This document shows, piece by piece, positions 1 through 6,102 of a DNA stretch of 13,090 nt (positions within the stretch are counted from its first letter, which is position 1; the number at the start of each line of letters is the position of its first letter). The stretch is taken from the NCBI GenBank assembly GCA_945872285.1, contig CAMBZR010000084.1, positions 1 to 13,090 of the forward strand, written 5' to 3'. Position numbers and translations under genes: made by a program. Below the pieces are notes generated by a model. That model saw only the letters and a list, made by a program, of their open reading frames with translations. It ran no database searches and had not been told where the DNA came from. The stretch is from Bordetella parapertussis (GTDB lineage: Bacteria; Pseudomonadota; Gammaproteobacteria; Burkholderiales; Burkholderiaceae_B).

Positions 1-26
1 CTATTGCAAACCTAAGCCGTGCTGTC

Positions 27-458
27 TTAACCCTGCGCCGCGTGACAGGTCGTACAGACGCCATACAACACCATCGCGTGACTTTCTAGAATAAATCCGT
101 TGTCACGCGCGACTTTATGTTGGCGTTTTTCGATGTCGGTGTCGGTAAATTCAGCCACCTTGCCACAGTGGGTGCAAATTAAATGATCATGGTGATCGCC
201 ATCGTTGAGCTCAAAGATTGCTTTACCCCCATCAAACTGACTGCGCGCCAAAATTCCGGCCTGCTCGAACTGTGTCAAAACTCTGTACACCGTTGCCAAG
301 CCAATATCGATGCTCTCGCCGATGAGTGCGCGATAGACGTCTTCGGCACTGAGATGTCGAGAGCCCGATTTGCGAAAAATATCCAGAATCTTCAAGCGCG
401 GAAAAGTCGCCTTGAGCCCAACATTTTTAAGGTCTTTTGGGTCGTTATCGGTATACAT
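27..458 (-). CDS. fur: Ferric uptake regulator Fur
   Basis: Fur is a metal-dependent dimeric transcription repressor that senses cytoplasmic Fe(II) and controls iron uptake genes. The 143-aa product has the usual family length. The N-terminal winged helix contains the recognition-helix motif ATVYRVL (about residues 55-61). The C-terminal metal and dimerisation domain has E83, the HHDH cluster (89-92), E110 and H127 at positions matching E. coli Fur ligands, plus the structural-zinc pairs CTHC (95-98) and CTTC (135-138). The ATG is supported by AAGGA (complement of 466-470), 7 nt upstream. It is divergent from bamE, an arrangement known in Bordetella-like genomes. I saw no consensus Fur box in the 188-bp intergenic region, so autoregulation cannot be claimed. 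Zur is less likely given the Fur-like HHDH and E-ligand pattern. Confidence 0.97.
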   Translation of the reverse strand: MYTDNDPKDLKNVGLKATFPRLKILDIFRKSGSRHLSAEDVYRALIGESIDIGLATVYRVLTQFEQAGILARSQFDGGKAIFELNDGDHHDHLICTHCGKVAEFTDTDIEKRQHKVARDNGFILESHAMVLYGVCTTCHAAQG

Positions 459-646
459 GGTGAGTTCCTTGTTTTAGCCCTCAGCGCGCACTGATTTGAG
501 GCCGAGTGCGTGACCCCCCTGTTCAGACAGGATCGGCGCGACGCTCTCGCACCAAAATAACTCGCCAAATCAGGGGACAGACCAACGTTTGACCGCGTAA
601 ACCTTTATGATAGCGTCTTTAGTCGTTAACTAGATAGAGGTTCGCA
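459..646. promoter_or_regulatory. fur / bamE divergent intergenic region
   Basis: This 188-bp region must hold both divergent promoters. On the plus strand TATGAT (606-611) is a possible -10 for bamE, but no good -35 sits 16-18 bp upstream. TTGACC (589-594) is present but only 11 bp from it. A 5-bp perfect inverted repeat, CCTGT/ACAGG with a 4-nt loop (518-531), lies in the presumed fur leader. The bamE ribosome binding site AGAGG is at 636-640. The promoter assignments are tentative. Confidence 0.4.
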
Positions 647-1222
647 GTGATTACGTTTCGTACTTTCGCTTTGCACCTGCGTACCAGCCTGGCGCTGACG
701 CTGTTAGTGGTCGCCGCAACCGGTTGCAGTTCTAATCGCTGGGGGTTTCCGTACAAGGTCAGCGTGCAACAGGGCAACTGGATCACCAAAGACCAGGTCA
801 CGCTCTTGCGGCCAGGCATGACGCGTGAACAAGTGCGTTTCGCATTGGGCACACCGATGCTGACCAGTGCGTTGCACAGCAATCGCTGGGATTACCCCTA
901 CTATTACCGCGGTGGCAACGGCAAAATCGAAGAACGCACCTTGACCGTTTTCTTTAATGGGTCGCAACTCGAAAACTGGCGCGGCGACGAACAACCCGAA
1001 ATGCAACCGTTTCAAATTGCCCGCGAAGAGCTTCGTACTTCGGTGCGAGAGAGCGCCCAACACGAGCTTAACCGCGAGCGCAGCCTGAACGACGGCAACA
1101 ACCCGCTTCGCTCACTACCCGGCGTGAATATCGACCAGCTACAACAGTCTAACGCGCCGCCCCTAAGCGATCCGCAGGCTTTGCCCGGCGCGCCAGACGA
1201 CGTACCGGTGCAACTGCGCTAA
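647..1222 (+). CDS. bamE: Outer membrane protein assembly lipoprotein BamE (OmlA/SmpA)
   Basis: BamE is a small outer-membrane lipoprotein of the BAM complex, which inserts beta-barrel proteins. The start is GTG at 647 with AGAGG 6 nt upstream. A lipoprotein signal ends in the lipobox ATGC with the acylated Cys at residue 27, followed by SSN, which does not signal inner-membrane retention. The SmpA/OmlA domain spans about residues 36-112, with the characteristic stretches QQGNWITKDQV, LRPGMTREQVRFALGTP and NRWDYPYYYR. At 191 aa the protein is much longer than E. coli BamE (113 aa). The extra C-terminal 75 or so residues are polar and low in complexity (many Asn, Pro, Gln, Arg) and are probably disordered; such tails occur in betaproteobacterial OmlA proteins. 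dapB follows after 24 bp, so the two are probably co-transcribed. Confidence 0.95.
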   Translation: MITFRTFALHLRTSLALTLLVVAATGCSSNRWGFPYKVSVQQGNWITKDQVTLLRPGMTREQVRFALGTPMLTSALHSNRWDYPYYYRGGNGKIEERTLTVFFNGSQLENWRGDEQPEMQPFQIAREELRTSVRESAQHELNRERSLNDGNNPLRSLPGVNIDQLQQSNAPPLSDPQALPGAPDDVPVQLR

Positions 1223-1246
1223 CTAAATTAATTTGGTGAGTTCGAA

Positions 1247-2041
1247 ATGATGCGAATTGCAATTGCTGGTGCCAGTGGCCGCATGGGCCGCACACTCATC
1301 GAGTTGGTGTCTCAGTCTGCCGATTTAAGCCTGGCCGCTGCGCTGGACGTCGCAGGCTCACCCATGCTCGGTCAAGACGCCTGTGCCTTTTTGGGTAAAC
1401 CAAGTGGCGTACTGATTACCGATCAGCTTTCTGCGCTTAAAGGCGCTGAGTGCCTGATCGACTTCACGCGCCCCGAAGGTTCGCTGCTGCACCTGACCGC
1501 TTGCACTGAATTCGGCGTCAATTTGGTGCTAGGCACAACCGGTTTTGACGAAGCCGGCAAAGCTGCCATCGCCCAAGCTGCCAAAAAAATTGCCATCGTC
1601 TTTGCGCCCAACATGAGCGTGGGCGTCAATGCCACCCTGAAATTGCTAGAGACGGCCGCGCGAATTTTAAACTCGGGCTACGACGTCGAAGTCTTTGAAG
1701 CGCACCATCACCACAAAGTCGATGCCCCCTCAGGCACGGCGCTCAAAATGGGTGAAACCATTGCGCAGGCTTGGGGTAAACCGCTTGACGATATTGCCAC
1801 CTGGACGCGCCACGGTCACACCGGGCCGCGCGAGGCAGGTACGATCGGCTTCTCGGTCGTGCGTGGCGGAGATATCGTCGGTGACCACACGGTTTATTTC
1901 TGCGGCCTGGGCGAGCGCCTCGAAATCACTCACCGCTCGAGCAGTCGCGCTGGCTATGCCCAAGGCAGCCTGCGCGCAGCGCAGTTTTTGCAAGGCAAAC
2001 AGACGGGTTTGTTCGACATGCAAACCGTTCTAGGGCTCTAA
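1247..2041 (+). CDS. dapB: 4-hydroxy-tetrahydrodipicolinate reductase DapB
   Basis: DapB reduces hydroxy-tetrahydrodipicolinate with NAD(P)H in the diaminopimelate/lysine pathway, in the cytoplasm. The 264-aa length fits the family. The N-terminal Rossmann fold starts with GASGRMGR (8-15). GTTGF (96-100) and APNMSVGVN (120-128) follow. The DapB signature [15 protein letters not shown] (151-165) gives catalytic H153/H154 and K157, matching E. coli H159/H160 and K163. There are two adjacent in-frame ATG codons (1247, 1250). The first is used here, with a weak GGTGAG 6 nt upstream. The stop codon TAA (2039-2041) interlocks with the murB stop on the other strand. It is likely the second gene of a bamE-dapB operon. 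DapB feeds meso-diaminopimelate to peptidoglycan synthesis, as does the neighbouring MurB by another branch. Confidence 0.98.
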   Translation: MMRIAIAGASGRMGRTLIELVSQSADLSLAAALDVAGSPMLGQDACAFLGKPSGVLITDQLSALKGAECLIDFTRPEGSLLHLTACTEFGVNLVLGTTGFDEAGKAAIAQAAKKIAIVFAPNMSVGVNATLKLLETAARILNSGYDVEVFEAHHHHKVDAPSGTALKMGETIAQAWGKPLDDIATWTRHGHTGPREAGTIGFSVVRGGDIVGDHTVYFCGLGERLEITHRSSSRAGYAQGSLRAAQFLQGKQTGLFDMQTVLGL

Positions 2042-3099
2042 TTCGACGCAACCACCACCGGCTCGATCTCAAGCCGGACGCCAAAAGTTTGTTCGACGGT
2101 CTGAGCGATTTTTTCGGCCAGCGCCAGCAACTCAGTTGCCTGTGCACCGCCGTAATTTACCAACACCAAGGCCTGCTGGGCGTGCACGCCAACAGCGCCC
2201 GCCCGATAGCCTTTAAATCCGCAATGCTCGATGAGCCAGCCTGCTGCCAGCTTGACGCCACCGTCGGCCTGTGGGTAGGCCACAAGCCCAGGGAAGCGTG
2301 CGTTAAGCGCTTGATATTGCGCCAGCGACACCAGTGGGTTTTTAAAAAAACTTCCCGCGTTACCGAGTACCGACGGATCCGGAAGTTTGCGACGACGGAT
2401 GTCGCACACGGCGTCTAACACCATTTGTGCGCTCACCTCATGCGCTGCAACCTTGGCGAACGAAGCATGTTTTTTTAGCTCGGGATACGTGAGCACGGGT
2501 TGCCACGCTTTAGGTAAGGCAAACTGCACCGAAACGATCAGCCATTGGCCACGTTTGGCACGCTTAAACACACTGTCGCGATAACCGAAGCCGCACTCTT
2601 CGCGCGACACAGTTACAAACTTTTGCTCGACCACTTGCCACGCCCTGACCGAGTGAAGTCGTTCACAGAGTTCTACACCATACGCACCTATGTTTTGCAC
2701 TGGGGCGGCCCCGACTGTGCCAGGAATCAGACCAAGGTTTTCAAGGCCAAACCAGCCTCGCGCTGTCGCGCTTACCACCCAGTCATGCCAGTTTTCGCCT
2801 GCCGCTACAGCCACGAGCACGTGCTCAGAATGTTCTTCAATTAGGGCGATACCCTTGAGGGCAACCCGAACAACTAAGGGGGCAAGTTGGCTGGGCAACA
2901 CGACATTACTGCCTGCGCCCAAAATAAAAAAATCGGGGCTTTGCAAAAGTTGGCGGCCAAGTTCAGGCAACTGTTCATGTGCCCGCAACACCACAACTTG
3001 GTCGGCCTGACAGGCGAGACCTAAGGTATTAAAAGACGTCAAATCGCTTGGGCCGGGCACCAGCGTCTGCGTCCCCTTCTGCTGCAATCGATTTGACAT
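2038..3099 (-). CDS. murB: UDP-N-acetylenolpyruvoylglucosamine reductase MurB (type I)
   Basis: MurB is the cytoplasmic FAD enzyme that reduces UDP-GlcNAc-enolpyruvate to UDP-MurNAc with NADPH. With the start chosen here it has 353 aa, close to E. coli MurB (342). The FAD-binding domain shows GAGSNVVL (61-68) and [19 protein letters not shown] (123-141). Catalytic candidates are R174 in FGYRDSVFK, the general-acid S250 in [10 protein letters not shown] and E346 in LEIEPVVV. The ATG at 3099-3097 precedes MSNRLQQ. No strong Shine-Dalgarno sequence is visible. The reading frame stays open further upstream, but that stretch is the antisense of tRNA-Gly and is not coding. The start codon overlaps the -35 box of the divergent tRNA promoter. 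Its 3' end overlaps dapB by 4 bp on opposite strands. Confidence 0.96.
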   Translation of the reverse strand: MSNRLQQKGTQTLVPGPSDLTSFNTLGLACQADQVVVLRAHEQLPELGRQLLQSPDFFILGAGSNVVLPSQLAPLVVRVALKGIALIEEHSEHVLVAVAAGENWHDWVVSATARGWFGLENLGLIPGTVGAAPVQNIGAYGVELCERLHSVRAWQVVEQKFVTVSREECGFGYRDSVFKRAKRGQWLIVSVQFALPKAWQPVLTYPELKKHASFAKVAAHEVSAQMVLDAVCDIRRRKLPDPSVLGNAGSFFKNPLVSLAQYQALNARFPGLVAYPQADGGVKLAAGWLIEHCGFKGYRAGAVGVHAQQALVLVNYGGAQATELLALAEKIAQTVEQTFGVRLEIEPVVVASN

Positions 3100-3123
3100 A
3101 TTGGGGTGTATGTATGCTATAGT
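3093..3123 (+). promoter_or_regulatory. Promoter of tRNA-Gly, overlapping the murB start
   Basis: A perfect -35 hexamer TTGACA (3093-3098) is followed by TATGCT (3113-3118) and TATAGT (3118-3123), two overlapping -10 candidates at spacings of 14 and 19 bp. Neither is the ideal 17 bp, so the exact -10 is uncertain. The mature tRNA begins 33 bp after TATAGT. The -35 box covers the murB ATG (complement of 3097-3099), so RNA polymerase bound here sits on the start of the divergent gene. Confidence 0.6.
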
Positions 3124-3156
3124 CTCGGTCTTTGTGAATGATACAGTAGTCCCTAA

Positions 3157-3232
3157 GCGGGAGTAGCTCAGTTGGTAGAGCGCAACCTTGCCAAGGTTGA
3201 GGTCGAGAGTTCGAGACTCTTCTCCCGCTCCA
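3157..3232 (+). tRNA. tRNA-Gly (anticodon GCC)
   Basis: This is a complete cloverleaf of 76 nt with encoded CCA. The acceptor GCGGGAG (3157-3163) pairs with CTCCCGC (3222-3228), followed by discriminator T and CCA (3230-3232). The D-arm is GCTC...GAGC. The anticodon stem CAACC/GGTTG encloses loop TTGCCAA, giving anticodon GCC, which reads GGC/GGU glycine codons. The T-arm is GAGAG/CTCTT with loop TTCGAGA, with one G-U pair. In E. coli the equivalent glyW is directly followed by cysT. Here the Cys tRNA is about 1.5 kb away. Confidence 0.98.
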
Positions 3233-3328
3233 GATTTCTTCTGGATTAGTTCAAAAAAGTATTTTTGCAGTGTCGGTTTGACTGCACAAAACCGAGGTGA
3301 CAGAGTTGAGGTTTTTTTTTCACAACTC
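3229..3328 (+). repeat. Cluster of inverted repeats after tRNA-Gly
   Basis: Several perfect inverted repeats follow the tRNA. TCCAGA/TCTGGA (3229-3234, 3240-3245) overlaps the CCA end. CAAAAA/TTTTTG is at 3252-3257 and 3262-3267. TGCAGT/ACTGCA is at 3266-3271 and 3281-3286, interleaved with TCGGTTT/AAACCGA at 3273-3279 and 3289-3295. GAGTTG/CAACTC (3303-3308, 3323-3328) encloses a run of nine T (3312-3320). Transcription of the tRNA may end here, but the T run is 16 nt past the nearest stem, so this is not a standard intrinsic terminator. Confidence 0.5.
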
Positions 3329-3524
3329 CTTTGATGCGATCCGCAATCAAACATTTGCTCACCGGTGCAATCCTTCTGCCAGCCTACTCGACCGCTCAAG
3401 CAGAGTGGCTCAGGCGATCTACAAAGTGACACTCGCCCAGGCGCTGCTAAAAGCCGTCTGCGCGAAAGACTAACCGCACTTGAGTCAGCACGTGCTTGGC
3501 ATCGCACGTGCCAGAGGTCTGAGG
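3329..3524. other. Non-coding stretch between tRNA-Gly repeats and the first Bug gene
   Basis: No recognisable gene is present. A 31-codon plus-strand frame from ATG 3334 (stop TGA 3427-3429) reads like a Sec signal peptide ending in AQA, then stops. It lacks a good ribosome binding site. Two copies of the self-complementary octamer GCACGTGC (3488-3495 and 3504-3511, 8-nt spacer) form a possible stem-loop 13 bp beyond the stop of the minus-strand Bug gene. It has no T tract in either direction. Confidence 0.45.
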
Positions 3525-4499
3525 TTAATCGAGCTTGGCGCCAGACACCTTAACAACCTCGGCCCAACGCTTGATCTCACTGTTCACAAACGCACCAAAA
3601 TCAGTGCCCGTCAACGCCGGGAACTCTGCGCCGTTGGCCGCCCAACCGTCTTTAATCAACGCGTCTAAGGGCAGTTTTTTGATTTCAGCAAGCATGCGTG
3701 CTTGTGCCTCGGGTGGCGTCCCTTTAGGGGCCCAGATGCCGTACCAGGTTGTCACGTTGTAATCCGCAAACCCCAACTCGGCCGCAGACGGCACCTCTGG
3801 AATCGCAGGATTACGAACCTTGCCAGCCACCATCAAGGCGTTTAAGCGACCACTTTTGATGTGTTGCGCAGAAGAGCCCAAGCCGTCAAACATCATGTCG
3901 ACATCACCCGCAAGCAAACCTTGCAAGGCAGGCCCAGCACCTTTGTAGGGAATGTGAGTGATGTTGGTCTTCGACTGAATTTTGAACAACTCACCCGCCA
4001 GATGATGAGACGTGCCGCTGCCCGCAGAACCGTAATTGAGCTTGCCCGGATTGGCTCGCACCATTTCAAGAAAAGCCTTGAAATCGCCCGGCACCTTTTT
4101 AGGATTGACCACAAGCACTTGTGGCACGCGTGCCACCATGGCGATTGGAATGAAATCTTTTTCCAGGCTGTATTCAAGATTTGGATACATCGAAGGCGCG
4201 ATGGCGTGATGCACCGCGCCCATAAACCAGTTATAGCCATCGGGTGCCGCTCGCGCAGCCAGCGTCGCACCTAGGTTTCCACCTGCGCCACCCCGACTGT
4301 CGATCACCAGTTGCTTGCCCATCGACTTTGACAGCACAGCAGAAATCGGGCGCGCAAAAGCGTCGGTACCGCCGCCCGCCGGAAAAGGCACAATCACCAC
4401 CACGGCTCTTGAGGGCCAGTCGGCTTGCGCCCAAACTGGTAAGGCCTTCAAAGCCAAAGCCCCTGCGCCCGCCTGCAAAAGTGCTCTGCGTGTGTTCAT
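3525..4499 (-). CDS. Bug/TctC-family periplasmic solute-binding protein
   Basis: This belongs to the tripartite tricarboxylate transporter receptor (Bug/TctC) family: two-lobed periplasmic proteins that bind small organic acids or related solutes. The 324-aa protein begins MNTRRALLQAGAG, a signal peptide with twin arginines (residues 4-5, Tat-like) and cleavage after AQA (about 26). Family hallmarks are PFPAGGGTD (38-46), GGAGGNLGA (70-78), THIPYKGAGPALQ (181-193) and the C-terminal EIKRWAEVVK (308-317). An in-frame ATG 16 codons upstream (4547) would bury the signal peptide, so the start at 4499 is preferred; GAGG lies 11 nt upstream. No TctA/TctB membrane genes are adjacent, as is common for these orphan receptors. 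The ligand cannot be predicted. It sits alone between two tRNA genes, on the opposite strand to both. Confidence 0.93.
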   Translation of the reverse strand: MNTRRALLQAGAGALALKALPVWAQADWPSRAVVVIVPFPAGGGTDAFARPISAVLSKSMGKQLVIDSRGGAGGNLGATLAARAAPDGYNWFMGAVHHAIAPSMYPNLEYSLEKDFIPIAMVARVPQVLVVNPKKVPGDFKAFLEMVRANPGKLNYGSAGSGTSHHLAGELFKIQSKTNITHIPYKGAGPALQGLLAGDVDMMFDGLGSSAQHIKSGRLNALMVAGKVRNPAIPEVPSAAELGFADYNVTTWYGIWAPKGTPPEAQARMLAEIKKLPLDALIKDGWAANGAEFPALTGTDFGAFVNSEIKRWAEVVKVSGAKLD

Positions 4500-4729
4500 G
4501 ATGTTGATTGCCTCAATGTTTGTTATGTTGCGCTTGGAAAATATCAAATTGCACCTGTTCGCCGCCTCAGGGCAGCACGCCCAGGCGCCTAGCCCTCACT
4601 GCACAAAGATCCTTTTTGTATAAAACGTGATTATCCTAAACTGTAACCTCGCTGCTGTACAGTATTTGGATAAATAAAGGAAAGGCGCCTTTTGTAGTAT
4701 GATCGCGCTCCGGTATGCTAAGCATTTAC
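4500..4729. other. Intergenic region between Bug gene and tRNA-Cys
   Basis: These 230 bp should contain the Bug promoter (minus) and the tRNA-Cys promoter (plus). I found no convincing Bug promoter. Two copies of the palindrome AGGCGCCT (4583-4590 and 4683-4690) lie exactly 100 bp apart. The second is extended to the 12-bp palindrome AAAGGCGCCTTT (4681-4692). CTGTACAG (4655-4662) is another perfect palindrome. ACTGTA/TACAGT (4640-4645, 4658-4663) forms an inverted repeat with a 12-bp spacer. Confidence 0.5.
4698..4703 (+). promoter_or_regulatory. -10 element of tRNA-Cys promoter (candidate)
   Basis: TATGAT, 26 bp before the mature tRNA-Cys end, is a good -10 hexamer. The region 16-18 bp upstream has no recognisable -35. 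Instead the palindrome AAAGGCGCCTTT (4681-4692) occupies the spacer. The GC-rich stretch GATCGCGCTCCGG right after it could be a stringent-type discriminator. This is inference from composition only. Confidence 0.4.
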
Positions 4730-4803
4730 GGCGCAATGGCAGAGTGGTTATGTAGCGGATTGCAAATCCGTCAAGCTCGGTTCGATTCCGGGTTGCGCCT
4801 CCA
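4730..4803 (+). tRNA. tRNA-Cys (anticodon GCA)
   Basis: This is a complete 74-nt tRNA with encoded CCA. The acceptor GGCGCAA (4730-4736) pairs with TTGCGCC (4793-4799), then discriminator T and CCA (4801-4803). The anticodon stem GCGGA/TCCGT has one G-T pair and encloses loop TTGCAAA, giving anticodon GCA for cysteine. The core, including GGTTATGTAGC and the anticodon arm, matches E. coli tRNA-Cys closely. The MFS gene starts only 30 bp downstream with no terminator between, so read-through transcription is likely. Confidence 0.98.
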
Positions 4804-4833
4804 GAAAGCTGTACACCCTGTCGAGCCCCCAAC

Positions 4834-6102
4834 ATGACAACTACAGCGACTCCTCAGCCTGCACCTGCGCCACAAAGTTACCCCACCGGTCTGTTGGGTG
4901 TGAGGATATTTTTAGCTTTCGCTTCGGGCTACTTTATTTCTTATGCGCTGCGCTCGGTCAACGCCGCACTTGCCCCCCTGTTGGCCAGCGACCTCACTCT
5001 GTCACATAGCGCGTTAGGCTGGTTCTCGTCGGCCTATTTCTTAGCCTTCGGGGCCATGCAAATTCCAGTTGGGATCTGGCTCGATCGCTACGGCGCGCGC
5101 CGCACAGAGTCAGCCCTTTTACTGGTCGCCGCACTAGGGTCGCTCTTGATCGCCTTTGGCCAAGAGCTTTGGGTGCTTTTTTTAGGGCGTATTCTGATCG
5201 GCATTGGCGTGTCGCCTTGTCTGATGGCTGCTTATTCTTATTTCAGGCGCTGCTATCGGCCCGAGCAGCAGGCGAGCCTTGTGATGTGCATGTTGGTTGC
5301 CGGCACGGCGGGTGCCCTCATGGCAGCCCAGCCGGCTCTTTTACTTGCACAGGCGCTTGGCTGGCGACAGGTCTTTAGTCTGGCGACCGTTTTATTGTTG
5401 CTCTCGGCCGGCTTGGTGTTCTTTTTAACGGGCGATTACGACAGGCAGTCACACCCCCAGACAGCGACCGAGCGACAGGCAACGAGCTTTATCTCGCTGT
5501 GCCTGCACCCGACCATGCTACGTGCGATCCCACCCTGTGTTTTGATTATCGGGGGCTTTGTGGCGCTTCAAACCTTATGGGTCGGGCCCTGGCTCACGCA
5601 GGCGCTCAAGATGAGCGCAGAGCGGGCAAGCCAAATCCTTCTATACCTAAACGCCACGATCCTAGCTTCGTACCTGGTGATGGGGATGTTAAGCCCTTGG
5701 CTCGTCAAACAAGGGGCTCCCTTAGCCAGGCAGTCGTCTCTTGCGCTACTTTGGCTAACACTGTGCTTCACAGCGATCCCGCTTTGGCAAACCGGGCTGG
5801 CCTGGTTACTGTGGCCACTTCTTGCGCTCGCAGTGCCGGCGATGTTTCTGTTGCAAACACAAACGGCGTTAGAGTTTCCAAGTCAGATCGCGGGGCGCGT
5901 CTTAACCACCTTGAATCTAATGATTTTTGGCGGCACCTTTATCGTGCAGTGGGGCTTAGGTCTGATCGCCGATGGATTTACGGCAAGTGGCTATGACCGC
6001 ACTCAAGCTCTGACTTACGCCATGCTTTGCCTGGCGGCTTTGCAATGGTGTAGTTTGCTTTGGTTTTGGATAAAAGCCCCCCATGGATCAGTCCGTACTT
6101 GA
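4834..6102 (+). CDS. Major facilitator superfamily transporter
   Basis: This 422-aa inner-membrane transporter has about 12 hydrophobic segments in two halves, separated by a polar loop near residues 200-216. A Pro/Ala/Gln-rich N-terminal tail (1-18) precedes the first membrane segment. MFS motif A is clear between segments 2 and 3: G80-IWLDRYGARR-90. Segment 1 carries SYALRSVNAALAP (36-48), similar to MFS proteins of the nitrate/nitrite and organic-anion type, but the substrate cannot be assigned from sequence alone. The ATG at 4834 has no good Shine-Dalgarno sequence, and the gene starts 30 bp after tRNA-Cys, so its mRNA may begin at the tRNA promoter. The 3' end overlaps the next gene by 20 bp, which suggests coupled translation. 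Confidence 0.9.
   Translation: MTTTATPQPAPAPQSYPTGLLGVRIFLAFASGYFISYALRSVNAALAPLLASDLTLSHSALGWFSSAYFLAFGAMQIPVGIWLDRYGARRTESALLLVAALGSLLIAFGQELWVLFLGRILIGIGVSPCLMAAYSYFRRCYRPEQQASLVMCMLVAGTAGALMAAQPALLLAQALGWRQVFSLATVLLLLSAGLVFFLTGDYDRQSHPQTATERQATSFISLCLHPTMLRAIPPCVLIIGGFVALQTLWVGPWLTQALKMSAERASQILLYLNATILASYLVMGMLSPWLVKQGAPLARQSSLALLWLTLCFTAIPLWQTGLAWLLWPLLALAVPAMFLLQTQTALEFPSQIAGRVLTTLNLMIFGGTFIVQWGLGLIADGFTASGYDRTQALTYAMLCLAALQWCSLLWFWIKAPHGSVRT

Noticed and set aside
183..494. Plus-strand open frame opposite fur
   Set aside because: It is a shadow frame of a well-supported gene on the other strand, with no start signal or recognisable protein features.
459..646. Fur box in the fur-bamE intergenic region
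   Set aside because: No 19-bp sequence resembling the GATAATGATAATCATTATC consensus is visible on either strand.
3297..3473. 58-codon plus-strand frame from GTG
   Set aside because: It crosses the T9 tract and inverted repeats, has no ribosome binding site and no recognisable domain. It is kept only as part of the decayed-gene idea.
3100..3507. Open frame extending murB upstream to 3507 on the minus strand (would give a 489-aa protein)
   Set aside because: It runs through the antisense of tRNA-Gly and its promoter, and gives the low-complexity antisense-tRNA peptide GAGEESRTLDLNLG commonly seen in false gene calls. Family length and N-terminus fit the ATG at 3099.
3488..3511. GCACGTGC repeat pair as terminator of the first Bug gene
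   Set aside because: A stem can form, but there is no T tract on either strand, and each octamer is itself self-complementary, so it is not a convincing intrinsic terminator.
4500..4547. Upstream ATG for the first Bug gene
   Set aside because: It adds 16 residues with no signal-peptide character ahead of the twin-arginine signal sequence starting at 4499.
4655..4662. CTGTACAG as an SOS (LexA) box
   Set aside because: It matches only the outer half-sites (CTGT/ACAG) with no central spacer; a LexA site needs about 8 bp between them.
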